Part shown: piece by piece, positions 35,414 to 43,199 of the stretch
How the letters are laid out: every line of letters starts with the position of its first letter
Numbering within the stretch: the stretch's first letter is position 1
Assembly (NCBI RefSeq): GCF_019263705.2
Contig: NZ_JADQDK010000001.1
Span: forward strand, 1,922,001 to 1,986,000
Origin: Pseudonocardia abyssalis
GTDB lineage: Bacteria; Actinomycetota; Actinomycetes; Mycobacteriales; Pseudonocardiaceae
Direction of reading: 5' to 3'
Length of the DNA: 64,000 nt
Translations under genes and position numbers: made by a program
The notes under the pieces: generated by a model
Seen by the model: only the letters and a program-made list of their open reading frames with translations
The model's database searches: none
Told to the model about the DNA's origin: nothing

Positions 35414-35991
35414 CGCGCCACACCGACCATCATGTCGCGCGTGACGTGCCCGACCAGCTCCTCCTCCGAGGCGTCCTCGGTACCGGCGGGGCGCAGCGGC
35501 AGGACGAGGTAGCGCACCTCGCTGCTGGAGTCCCAGACCTTCACCTCGATGTCGTCGGTGAGCGTCAGACCCATCTCGGCCAGCACGGTGCGCGGCTCGC
35601 GCACGATCCGCGCCCGGTAGGCGGGGTCCTTGTACCAGCCCGGCGGCAGGCCGAGGACCGGCCACGGGTAGCACGAGCACAGCGTGCAGGTGACGACGTG
35701 GTGCAGCGTCCCGGTGTTCTCCAGCACGACGATGTGCTCGCCCTGCGGCCCGGCGAACCCGAGCTCCTTGATCGCCGCGGTGCCCTCGGCGAGCAGCCGC
35801 GCCCTGTACTCCGGGTCGGTCCACGCCTTCGCGACGACCTTGGCACCGTTGAGCGGGCCCACGTCGTTCTCGTAGGTGCTGATGAACTTGTTCATCACGG
35901 CCGGGTCGACGAGCCCACGCTCGGTGAGGAGCTGCTCGAGCGCCTCGGTGCGCAGCGCCGGGGACAGGCGGTCGGGGTTGATGGTCGTCAT
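35410..35991 (-). CDS. Nitrile hydratase alpha subunit (cobalt type)
   Basis: The 193-residue protein carries the metal-binding claw [23 protein letters not shown] (around residue 105). The CTLCSC form, with Thr at the second position, marks the cobalt enzymes, while iron enzymes have CSLCSC. The two later cysteines are normally oxidised to sulfenic and sulfinic acids. With the beta subunit it hydrates a nitrile to an amide. No amidase is found beside it, which is unusual for a nitrile-catabolic operon. The order beta-alpha-activator is that of many cobalt enzymes. Confidence 0.95.
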   Translation of the reverse strand: MTTINPDRLSPALRTEALEQLLTERGLVDPAVMNKFISTYENDVGPLNGAKVVAKAWTDPEYRARLLAEGTAAIKELGFAGPQGEHIVVLENTGTLHHVVTCTLCSCYPWPVLGLPPGWYKDPAYRARIVREPRTVLAEMGLTLTDDIEVKVWDSSSEVRYLVLPLRPAGTEDASEEELVGHVTRDMMVGVAR

Positions 35992-36659
35992 GAGGCCGGC
36001 TCCAGGTAGCTGTCGAACATGTCGGCGGTGAGGGTGAAGGACTCGGCGTCGGCGCCCCACAGGTCGCGCGAGTCGAACTCCACCGCGTAGACGTGCTGGG
36101 CGTTCTCGCCCAGGAAGTGCGCGTGGGTGTCGGGGAGCAGCGCGGCGGGCTGCAGGATCGTGACGACGCCGGTGCGCCCGCGCAGGTACCCGACGAGCTG
36201 GGTGTGCCCGGTGGGGTCCTCGTCCTTGACCCTCACCCGGTCGCCGACGGCGAACCGGGGCGCCTCCTCCACGGTGCGCAACGACCCCGCGGCGGTGGCC
36301 TTGTAGTCCGGCTTCGCGTCCTGCTCGGGGGCGGGCGGCTGCTCGACCGACTCGCCCCGGTTGGCCCGGACCCGGGCGTCGACGGCACCGGGGGCGAGGA
36401 TCGCGCTCTCGGTGAGCATGAGCTCGGCGGCGTTGAGCCAGCGCCCGTAGTAGCCGTCGTCGAGGTAGGCCTCGCGGTCCAGGCTGCCCAGCGCGTGCCG
36501 GAACGAGTCGAGGTTGCGGCCGGAGATGCGGCCCATCGTCAGCAGGGTCATCGCGAACGCGCGACCCTCCCACGACTCGGCGAACGGCGGCTCGTCCGGC
36601 GTCGGCGCGGTGGCGCGGCCCCAGCCGTCGGTGCCGCCCATGTTGGCGATGCTGCTCAT
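35988..36659 (-). CDS. Nitrile hydratase beta subunit
   Basis: The 223-residue protein starts [14 protein letters not shown], the family opening, followed by [34 protein letters not shown]. Its C-terminal SH3-like barrel includes [31 protein letters not shown] and [13 protein letters not shown]. It is full length, which argues against thiocyanate hydrolase, where this subunit is split into two polypeptides. Its stop overlaps the alpha start (ATGA). Confidence 0.93.
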   Translation of the reverse strand: MSSIANMGGTDGWGRATAPTPDEPPFAESWEGRAFAMTLLTMGRISGRNLDSFRHALGSLDREAYLDDGYYGRWLNAAELMLTESAILAPGAVDARVRANRGESVEQPPAPEQDAKPDYKATAAGSLRTVEEAPRFAVGDRVRVKDEDPTGHTQLVGYLRGRTGVVTILQPAALLPDTHAHFLGENAQHVYAVEFDSRDLWGADAESFTLTADMFDSYLEPAS

Positions 36660-36733
36660 CGTCTCCCTCTCGATGGCCGAAAGGGGCGGGTGGCCGCAGT
36701 GCTGCAGCCGCCCGCCCCACGTGTCGGTACGGG

Positions 36734-37219
36734 TCAGAGCGTCCAGGTCTGCAGGACCAGGGCGCCCTCACGGCGGGCCGTGAGCGTCGCGTCGAGCACG
36801 TCGAGCGGGTGCATCGGCTTGACGCCCTCGATGAGGTCGGTCTCCCGCATGCCGTACAGGGCGGCCATGGCGAAGCGGCAGGCGTAGATCTTGCCGCCTT
36901 CCTTCATGAAGGTCTTGAGCTGGTTGTTGAAGTTCATGTGGCCGGGGAAGGCCTCCGCACCGACGGTGGGGAAACCGCGGGTGGCCGACGCCATGAGGAC
37001 GCCGGGACCGTAGAGCACCATGCTGGTGTCGAAGCCCTTCCGGTTGATCCGGGTGGCGGTGAGCATGTTGACGAAGCCGACCGAGCCCTCGTAGGGCACG
37101 GTGTGCATGAAGATGTAGGCCTTCTCGCCCTCGTTGGCCTGGATGTCGTCGAAGAGCTTCTCGTCGTAGTCGACGATCGCGTCGCCCTCGTTGAGGCGCT
37201 CGCCGCTGATCTGAGCCAC
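36734..37219 (-). CDS. MSMEG_0572/Sll0783-family nitrogen-starvation protein
   Basis: The 161-residue protein contains [42 protein letters not shown] and [32 protein letters not shown]. The pattern is that of the MSMEG_0572/Sll0783 family, which resembles a DsrE-like fold. Sll0783 is a strongly nitrogen-regulated cyanobacterial gene of the Nit1C cluster. The biochemical role is unknown. Cys in ACRFAM could be catalytic, as in DsrE-type sulfur carriers; this is inference. AAGGAG lies 7 bases before the GTG start. Confidence 0.82.
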   Translation of the reverse strand: MAQISGERLNEGDAIVDYDEKLFDDIQANEGEKAYIFMHTVPYEGSVGFVNMLTATRINRKGFDTSMVLYGPGVLMASATRGFPTVGAEAFPGHMNFNNQLKTFMKEGGKIYACRFAMAALYGMRETDLIEGVKPMHPLDVLDATLTARREGALVLQTWTL

Positions 37220-37259
37220 GGTGTTTCTCCTTCTCGTGCGGGTGAAATGGTGGGCGCGG

Positions 37260-37526
37260 TCAGACCGCGGGTCCCTGGGACCGGGGCGGTGCCGCCCAGG
37301 TCTGACGGTGGCTGCCGGGCATCGCGCGCATGATCCGGCTGCGGAGCGGCCAGGGCAGCACCGCGTACGTCGGCGCGAAGACCTTCAGCCAGAAGATCTC
37401 CTTCGCACCCTTGGGCGGGCGCGGGGCCGGGGAGCCCTGTTCCTTCGCCAGCTTCTGGTGGGCGGCGATCAGGAGGTAGTGCTCGGAGTTGCTACGCAGC
37501 CAGCCGAAGAAGCCCGTGCCCGCCAT
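37260..37526 (-). CDS. Small unknown protein of the nitrile hydratase operon
   Basis: The 88-residue basic protein begins MAGTGFFGWLRSNSEHYLLIAAHQKL and has a more hydrophobic stretch, FWLKVFAPTYAVLPWPLRSRIM, that could lie on a membrane surface. Its ATG is 2 bases after the stop of the flavoprotein, so it is translated with it. I do not recognise a family. The coupled position makes a structural or accessory role in the pathway likely. Confidence 0.6.
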   Translation of the reverse strand: MAGTGFFGWLRSNSEHYLLIAAHQKLAKEQGSPAPRPPKGAKEIFWLKVFAPTYAVLPWPLRSRIMRAMPGSHRQTWAAPPRSQGPAV

Positions 37527-37528
37527 GA

Positions 37529-38878
37529 TCAGGCCTTCTTCTTCGACTCGGCCACGCCGTTCGTGGCCGCCACCACGATGGGCTCGTTCAGCGCGCCGAT
37601 CGCCGGCGAGTAGACGTTCTCCATCGTGGACAGGTCGTGCAGCGTCATGCCGAAGCGGATGGCCTGGGCGAGGAAGTCGGCCCGCTCCTTGATGCCCTCG
37701 CCGCCGCCGACCATCTGCGCCCCGATGAGGCGCAGCGTGCCCGGTTCGGCGAGGAGCTTGACCCGCACCGGCTGCACACCCGGGTAGTAGCGGGCGCGCG
37801 AGATGCCCTGCGCCTCGCCCTTGACGTAGGGGATGCCCAGCGCGGTGGCGGTGGCCTCACCGAAGGAGGCGCCGCCGATGACCCACTTGCCCGCGGGCGT
37901 GCCCCACGGCACGTACACCGCGCGGTAGGCGCGGTCACCGCCGCCTGCGTTGGTGCCCGCCGTCTTCCCCTGGGCGTAGGCGTGGGACCCGGTGAGCCCC
38001 TGCAGCGGCGTGCGCGTGAGTCCGTGCGGGATCTCCACGACGTCGCCCGCGGCCCACACGTCGGGGGCGGAGGTCTTCATCCGCTCGTCGACGATGATCG
38101 CCCCGGTGGATCCGAGCTTGATCCCGGCCGCCTTCGCGAGCGAGTTCTCGGGGGTCTTGTGCGTGGAGATGACGACGAGGTCGGCCGCGATCTCGCCGCC
38201 GGAGGTCTGCACGGCCCGGACCTTGCCGTCGTCGTCGCCGAGGAACGCCTCGAGCGTGGTGTTGAAGTGCAGGTGCACCCCGAGCTCGCGCCAGGAGTCC
38301 TCCACCGGTTTCATGATGTCCGGGTCGGCCATCATGGCCAGCGCGTAGGGGTTGGGGTCGATGAGGTGCGTCTCGACGCCACGGTGCGCGAGCGCGGTGA
38401 CCATCTCCAGCCCGAGCGGGCCGGCCTCGACGACCACCGCGCTCTTCGTCTCGGAGATGACCTTGTCCCACTCCATGGCCCGGCGGATGTTCTTGACGTA
38501 GTACAGGCCGCTCAGCTCGCCGCCGGGTACACCCGGGTCGGCGTAGTTCCAGCCGGTGGCGATGATCAGCTGGTCGTAGGCGACGGCGCCCTCGCCCGCC
38601 ACCGTGACCGTCTTGGCCGCGGTGTCGATCGCGGTGACCGCGGTCTCGTAGTGGACGTCGATGCCGGCGTCGACGTAGGCCTGCTTACCGGCCAGGAACA
38701 ACCGCTCGAAGTCGGGGATCTCGCCGCCGTGCACGTACGGGATGCCGCAGGGGCTGTAGGCGACGTCCTCGTTCTCCGTGTAGACGACGACGTCGGCCGT
38801 GGGATCCGCGGCCTTGACCCCACCGGCGGACCCCAGACCGGCCGCGCCACCGCCGATGATCACCGTCTTGCGAGGCAA
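37529..38878 (-). CDS. Pyridine nucleotide-disulfide oxidoreductase (CoA-disulfide reductase/NADH oxidase type)
   Basis: The 449-residue protein has an FAD site at the N-terminus (VIIGGGAAGLGSAGG), the single redox cysteine in YSPCGIPYVHGGE (about residue 44), an NAD(P)H domain (VVVEAGPLGLEMVTAL, residue about 150) and a second FAD segment (VWAAGDVVEIPH). The SPCGIPY motif is that of CoA-disulfide reductase and NADH oxidase, not of two-cysteine glutathione reductase. It could reduce a low-molecular-weight disulfide. It starts with TTG, supported by the family N-terminus. It heads the operon that ends with nitrile hydratase. Confidence 0.88.
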   Translation of the reverse strand: MPRKTVIIGGGAAGLGSAGGVKAADPTADVVVYTENEDVAYSPCGIPYVHGGEIPDFERLFLAGKQAYVDAGIDVHYETAVTAIDTAAKTVTVAGEGAVAYDQLIIATGWNYADPGVPGGELSGLYYVKNIRRAMEWDKVISETKSAVVVEAGPLGLEMVTALAHRGVETHLIDPNPYALAMMADPDIMKPVEDSWRELGVHLHFNTTLEAFLGDDDGKVRAVQTSGGEIAADLVVISTHKTPENSLAKAAGIKLGSTGAIIVDERMKTSAPDVWAAGDVVEIPHGLTRTPLQGLTGSHAYAQGKTAGTNAGGGDRAYRAVYVPWGTPAGKWVIGGASFGEATATALGIPYVKGEAQGISRARYYPGVQPVRVKLLAEPGTLRLIGAQMVGGGEGIKERADFLAQAIRFGMTLHDLSTMENVYSPAIGALNEPIVVAATNGVAESKKKA

Positions 38879-38933
38879 GGTGGAACCCGCTTCCGTAGGT
38901 CGAGGTGTAATGGCGGTGGACGATCACGCTTGC

Positions 38934-38966
38934 ATCCACCATAAGCAACGAGAAATCCACTATACT
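38934..38966. promoter_or_regulatory. Twin shared motifs between the flavoprotein operon and the XRE gene
   Basis: ATCCACCATA (38934-38943) and ATCCACTATA (38955-38964) are direct repeats exactly 21 bases apart, two helical turns. The second gives TATACT (38961-38966) as -10 toward the regulator and TATAGT on the other strand toward the flavoprotein. The arrangement suits an XRE regulator controlling itself and the operon. Confidence 0.7.
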
Positions 38967-38997
38967 GAACGTGATCACTGTGTCAAGGAGAGCCGAC

Positions 38998-39615
38998 ATG
39001 ACCGCTGCACCGCCCGAGACGCGCAGCTCAGGCGACCCTCGTTCGGGTGGGACGGCGGCGTGGGAGCCGATCGTCGGTGCCATCGGCCCGAAGGTGCGCG
39101 ACCTCCGCCAGCAGCTCGGGCTGTCGCTGCAGCAGCTCGCACAGCGCTCGGGGGTGTCGGCCGCCGCGATCCACAAGGTGGAGCGCGGGGACATGGTGCC
39201 CACCATCACCACCCTGCTGAAGCTCGCGTCCGCACTCGAGCGGCCCATCGGGCACTTCGTGGAGGGGGCCGACGCCGCCCCGGTGGCCGCGCACGTCCCC
39301 GCCGACGCGCGCCCGGCCGTCCGCTCCGAGATCGAGGGCGTGGACCTGGACGGGATCAGCGGCCCGCCCGAGCGGTTCCGGGCCGCGGGCGCGGTCGCCA
39401 CGGTCGCGGCGGGGGCCGGCGGGCGGGCCCGGCCGCGGCCCGGCGAGGAGCTGGTGCTGGTGCTGGAGGGCACGCTCGACTTCGAGGTGGCCGGTGAGCG
39501 CTACACCCTGCGCGACGGTGACTCGCTGCACTACCCCACCGACCGTCCGCACAGCTGGTCCAACAGTGGCTCCGCGCCGAGCCGTGCGATCTGGATGTCG
39601 GTGCCGGAGGCCTGA
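38998..39615 (+). CDS. XRE-family regulator with cupin domain
   Basis: The 205-residue protein has a helix-turn-helix (VRDLRQQLGLSLQQLAQRSGVSAAAIHKVERGDMVPTITTLLKLASAL, residues 33-80) and a C-terminal cupin (RPRPGEELVLVLEGTLDFEV ... DGDSLHYPTDRPHSW). Such proteins often sense a small metabolite through the cupin. It is the only DNA-binding regulator inside the core of the block, so it is the best candidate to bind the ATCCACTATAG motif. AGGAG lies 7 bases before the ATG. Its 3' end overlaps the DUF2877 gene on the other strand by 85 bases. Confidence 0.88.
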   Translation: MTAAPPETRSSGDPRSGGTAAWEPIVGAIGPKVRDLRQQLGLSLQQLAQRSGVSAAAIHKVERGDMVPTITTLLKLASALERPIGHFVEGADAAPVAAHVPADARPAVRSEIEGVDLDGISGPPERFRAAGAVATVAAGAGGRARPRPGEELVLVLEGTLDFEVAGERYTLRDGDSLHYPTDRPHSWSNSGSAPSRAIWMSVPEA

Positions 39616-40295
39616 GCGCTCCCCCACCGCAGGCCCCGCAGCAGGGCGGCGCCCGAGCTGGCCCCGATCGCCAGCAACCGCTGCTCCGCGCTGCGCCGGG
39701 CGTGGTCCTCGGTGGCGGTGAGCCGGTCGTGGGCGGGTTCGATGCACTGGCCGCGCGCGGTCCAGGCCAGGAACGCCGCCGCCACCTCGGTCGTGCGCAC
39801 CGACGCCGCGATCTCCCGCAGCTCCGGTTCGACGGCCGGTCCCCACGCGGCCCGCGTCGCGAGCAGGGCCCCGGCGAGCACGTCGTCGCCCTCCGGGGTC
39901 AGCCCCGGGCCGCGGCCGCCGAGGCGCGCGGCGAGGTCCCGCAGCTCGCACACGGGTGCGGTGCCCGGCACACCGGTCCGGCACCGTGTGCGGCCCCCGG
40001 GAGGAATGTGCGGGGGGAGGGGGCCGGTCCAGGTGGGGGCGGTGAGGGACCGCGACCAGGCCCGCCCGGACAGCGTCGTGCCGCCGACGGCGACCGGCTC
40101 CCCCACCCGCAGCACCGGGAGCACGGCGACGCGCAGATGGAGGGGGCCGCGCGGAGCGAGTCCGCTGGTCAGGGCGACGAGCCCGGCCGGGAAGCGCAGG
40201 TAGGCCGCCACCCGGTGGACGCCGACGACCGTCCCGACCGCGGGTGCGTCGAGCACCTCCCGTACGCCGAGACCCACGTCGAGCGTCGTCGTCAC
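39531..40295 (-). CDS. DUF2877 protein (AllH/YlbF-like)
   Basis: The 254-residue protein has the DUF2877 signature LGGRGPGLTPEGDDVLAGALL around residue 130. The N-terminal half is beta-rich. In E. coli the counterpart YlbF (AllH) is one of the three proteins needed for oxamic transcarbamylase. Its GTG follows the DUF1116 stop by one base, so both are made together, as expected of subunits of one enzyme. It ends the CoM/allGH operon. Confidence 0.88.
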   Translation of the reverse strand: MTTTLDVGLGVREVLDAPAVGTVVGVHRVAAYLRFPAGLVALTSGLAPRGPLHLRVAVLPVLRVGEPVAVGGTTLSGRAWSRSLTAPTWTGPLPPHIPPGGRTRCRTGVPGTAPVCELRDLAARLGGRGPGLTPEGDDVLAGALLATRAAWGPAVEPELREIAASVRTTEVAAAFLAWTARGQCIEPAHDRLTATEDHARRSAEQRLLAIGASSGAALLRGLRWGSAQASGTDIQIARLGAEPLLDQLCGRSVG

Positions 40296-40296
40296 C

Positions 40297-41688
40297 TCAG
40301 CCCGCCAGCTCCTTCAGCGCCGCCTCGAAGCACGCGGCCGGGGCCGTCGCCACTCCGGCGCCGACCTGCCCGCTGCCGTCGTGGGCGTGCAGGATCCCGG
40401 TGGTGACCTGGGGGCGGATCCCCAGCTCCACCACGCGTCGGACGTCGACTCCCAGCGGCGTTCCGACGAAGCCCATCGGCGGCAACGTGAACCGGCTGCT
40501 GCGACCGGCGCTGATCCGCGCGAACCGCTCGGTGGCCTCCGCGGCCGCGGCCATGGTGCCCCCGAGGAACCCGGCGACCGCGGGTGAGCCACCCGCCGCC
40601 GGACCCCCGAGCCCGGTCAGCTCCAGCACGGCGCTGTCGCCGATGTCGGGTGCGGCGTCGTCCGGGCCCATGCCCGCGTTGTAGAGCGCGTCGCCGACCG
40701 GCGGGGAGTCGGTGATGTGCCAGGTGTCCGAGCCCGCGAGCCGGATGCCGAAGTCGGTGCCGTTGCGGCTCATCGTCGTGACGATGCTCGACCCCCGCAC
40801 CTGTCCGGCCCACGCCGTGAGCGACCGCGCCCCGGCCATCGCGACGGTGAGGAAGAACAGGTGGTTGCCGGACAGGAACCGCGCGACGTGCTCGCGTTCC
40901 GGCGACGGCAGTGCGGCGATCTGCGGCAGCCAGGTGCGGATCAGCAGGTTGGTGGTGGCCTGGGTCCGCATGTGCAGGTCGTCGCCCATCGCGACGCCCT
41001 GCTTGGCGAGGGAGAACACGTCGAGCGGGCCCGCCTCGTCGACGACGCGGGCGAGGGCGGGACCCGCGACGTCGCGCAGGAACCGCAGCCGCTCGATCGC
41101 GGCGGGGGTCTCGCGGCCGAACCACGGCACCTCGCCGGGTCCCTGGTTGATCGGGGCGTAGGCGCGGGTGCCGCCCTGCGGGCAGTCGACGACCCACACC
41201 GGCGCCGACGGCCCGATCGCGCTGGCCATCGGCACCACCATGTCGTGCGCGTTGGCCGGGGCGAGCGTCACCGTGCCGTCGGCGAGGGCCCGACCTGCCT
41301 CGTCGACGTCGGACGCCCAGCCCTCGGCGACGACGGCGGCCCGCATCGACCGGCGCAGCGGGTCGCACACGCGCTCCCACCCGATCGACGGTCCGCAGTG
41401 CAGCAGCGTGCGTCCGCCGAGCCCCGGCAGGACGTCGGAGACCCGGGAGACGCCGGTCAGGGTGGGCACGCCCTCGTCGAGGCGGCGGACCACCTCGGCG
41501 TTCGCGGCGTCGATCTCCGCGGCGCGCGGGCCGTACACGCGGGTGAGCGCGGCGACGAGGTCGGCGTCACCGCCCGCGGGGGGCGACCAGTCGACCTGCT
41601 GGACGGGTCTGCCCTGATCGCGGACGGAGTCGGCGAACATCGGCAGCCCGACGTTAACGACGGCGACGTCGGTGGGGAGCGTCAACAT
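40297..41688 (-). CDS. DUF1116 protein (AllG/YlbE-like)
   Basis: The 463-residue protein matches DUF1116: VAVVNVGLPMFADSVRDQGRPVQQVDWSPP at the start, LLHCGPSIGWERVCDPLRRSMRAAVVAEGW, and MGDDLHMRTQATTNLLIR in the middle, then VATAPAACFEAAL at the end. YlbE (AllG) is the second subunit of oxamic transcarbamylase. Its ATG shares a base with the stop of the upstream lyase gene (TGATG), so the carbamoyltransferase genes are translationally coupled to putative coenzyme M genes. Confidence 0.9.
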   Translation of the reverse strand: MLTLPTDVAVVNVGLPMFADSVRDQGRPVQQVDWSPPAGGDADLVAALTRVYGPRAAEIDAANAEVVRRLDEGVPTLTGVSRVSDVLPGLGGRTLLHCGPSIGWERVCDPLRRSMRAAVVAEGWASDVDEAGRALADGTVTLAPANAHDMVVPMASAIGPSAPVWVVDCPQGGTRAYAPINQGPGEVPWFGRETPAAIERLRFLRDVAGPALARVVDEAGPLDVFSLAKQGVAMGDDLHMRTQATTNLLIRTWLPQIAALPSPEREHVARFLSGNHLFFLTVAMAGARSLTAWAGQVRGSSIVTTMSRNGTDFGIRLAGSDTWHITDSPPVGDALYNAGMGPDDAAPDIGDSAVLELTGLGGPAAGGSPAVAGFLGGTMAAAAEATERFARISAGRSSRFTLPPMGFVGTPLGVDVRRVVELGIRPQVTTGILHAHDGSGQVGAGVATAPAACFEAALKELAG

Positions 41689-43199
41689 CAGTTCTCCTTG
41701 TGGTCCACGACCGCACGGGCGGTCTCGAGCAGGGCGTCCTCGACGCGGTCGAACCCCGCGGTGCGGGCGGCGGCCTCGGCGTCGAGACCGTCGAGCTTCG
41801 TGCGCAGTGCGGCGATCATCGCGGCGACGGCGTCGGGGGCGGCACCGCCCTGGGCCGCCCGCGACAGCACGATCCGCCACGGGTCGAGCACCTCCGACAG
41901 GTCCGCCCCGGCGAGGCCCCAGTCGTGGCCGGTGTGCTCGCGCGCGGCCTCGTCGATCATGTCGCCGGTGATCCCGCCGCCCGGGATGCCCGCCCTGCTC
42001 GCGGCGCGGACCGTCCGCCCGACCACGACGTAGGCGGTGCGGTAGTCGACACCGACCCGCTGCACGAGGTGCTCGGCGAGGTCGGTGGCCTGCGTGTAGC
42101 CGCGGGCGAGCTCCTCGGCCATCCGGTCGGCGTTGACGCGCAGCGTCCGCACGACGCCGGTGAACAGCCGGGTGATCCGCAGCGTGAGGTCCAGGGCCCG
42201 GGGCACCTCGCCGTAGGCGAAGATCAGGTTGTCGCTGCGGGCCGACGGGCTCTTCGTCACCGCGAGGAAGCCCGAGAGCCGCCCGATGATCACCCCGGAC
42301 GCGCCGCGGACGATGGCCAGCGCGTAGGGGTTGCGCTTGTTCGGCATGAGGACCGAGCTGCGGGTGAACGAGTCGTCGAGGTCGACGAAGTCGAACTCGC
42401 TGGAGGAGAAGATCTCCAGGTCCTCGGCGAGCTTGGAGAAGTTCGACAGCAGGCTCGACGCCGTCGCCAGCACGTGGATCAGGCCGTCGACCTGCCACAT
42501 CGCGTCGCGGGTGTGCTCGATGACGCCCTCGAACCCGAGCGAGGCGGCGATGAAGGAGCGGTCCTCCAGCAGCCGCGTGCCGTTGACGCAGCCGGCCCCG
42601 CCGGGTGAGCAGTCGACCCAGTCGAGCTCGTCGAGCAGGCGGCGGGCGTCGCGGACGCAGGAGTAGACGAACGAGAGCAGGTAGTGCCCGAACGTCGACG
42701 GCTGGGCCTGCTGCAGGTAGGTCTGGTCCGGCAGCAGGGTGTGGGCGTGCTCCTCGGCGCGGTCGCACGCCACGCGCGCGAACGCGACGGCCTCGGCGAC
42801 GAGCTCGGCGAGCTGGCGGCGCAGGTGCAGGCGCAGCGCGATCCGGGTGGCCTCGCGGCGCGGGCGCCCGGCGTGCAGCCAGCCCGCGGCGTCGCCGATG
42901 CGGCCGACGAAGTAGTGCTCGCGGGAGTTGTAGGCCTCGCCGAACTCCGGGTCGTAGGGGAAGTCCTCGGCGGGGATCTCGTGGACGTCGAGCAGCAGGG
43001 CGAGCAGCTCCCGCTCGGTGTCGGGGGCGACGATGCCGCGACGGGCGAGGTCGAGCACGTGGGAGATGTCGGCGAGGTTGAGGCCGCGGTGCAGGAACGG
43101 GGCGTCGGCGTTCTCCAGGGCGAACCCGGACTCGACCAGCTCGCGGGCCGGTCCGCCCTGCGGCGGGCCGCCCTCGCGGGTGCGGCGGGGGGTGGTCAC
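41688..43199 (-). CDS. Aspartase/fumarase-superfamily lyase (argininosuccinate-lyase-like), putative CoM synthesis
   Basis: The 503-residue protein has the superfamily signature SSVLMPNKRNPYALAIVRG (about residue 285) and an earlier QTYLQQAQPSTFGHYLLSF segment holding the family's general-acid region. It resembles argininosuccinate lyase. In this operon, with a ComA homologue and a second superfamily member, it corresponds best to the Xcb aspartase/fumarase enzymes of bacterial coenzyme M synthesis, which act after phosphosulfolactate. An amino-acid lyase role cannot be excluded. Its GTG overlaps the fusion gene's stop by 4 bases. Confidence 0.78.
   Translation of the reverse strand: MTTPRRTREGGPPQGGPARELVESGFALENADAPFLHRGLNLADISHVLDLARRGIVAPDTERELLALLLDVHEIPAEDFPYDPEFGEAYNSREHYFVGRIGDAAGWLHAGRPRREATRIALRLHLRRQLAELVAEAVAFARVACDRAEEHAHTLLPDQTYLQQAQPSTFGHYLLSFVYSCVRDARRLLDELDWVDCSPGGAGCVNGTRLLEDRSFIAASLGFEGVIEHTRDAMWQVDGLIHVLATASSLLSNFSKLAEDLEIFSSSEFDFVDLDDSFTRSSVLMPNKRNPYALAIVRGASGVIIGRLSGFLAVTKSPSARSDNLIFAYGEVPRALDLTLRITRLFTGVVRTLRVNADRMAEELARGYTQATDLAEHLVQRVGVDYRTAYVVVGRTVRAASRAGIPGGGITGDMIDEAAREHTGHDWGLAGADLSEVLDPWRIVLSRAAQGGAAPDAVAAMIAALRTKLDGLDAEAAARTAGFDRVEDALLETARAVVDHKEN

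Noticed and set aside
35036-36659. Thiocyanate hydrolase instead of nitrile hydratase
   Set aside because: Thiocyanate hydrolase has three subunits because the beta-like part is split in two. Here the beta protein is one full 223-residue chain and the third gene looks like an activator. The related idea that nitrile hydratase acts on an organic thiocyanate is kept as inference only.
41688-43199. Housekeeping argininosuccinate lyase (argH)
   Set aside because: No arginine genes are nearby, the gene is locked into the comA-allGH operon, and the N-terminus differs from ArgH. A specialised lyase is more likely, though the fold is the same.
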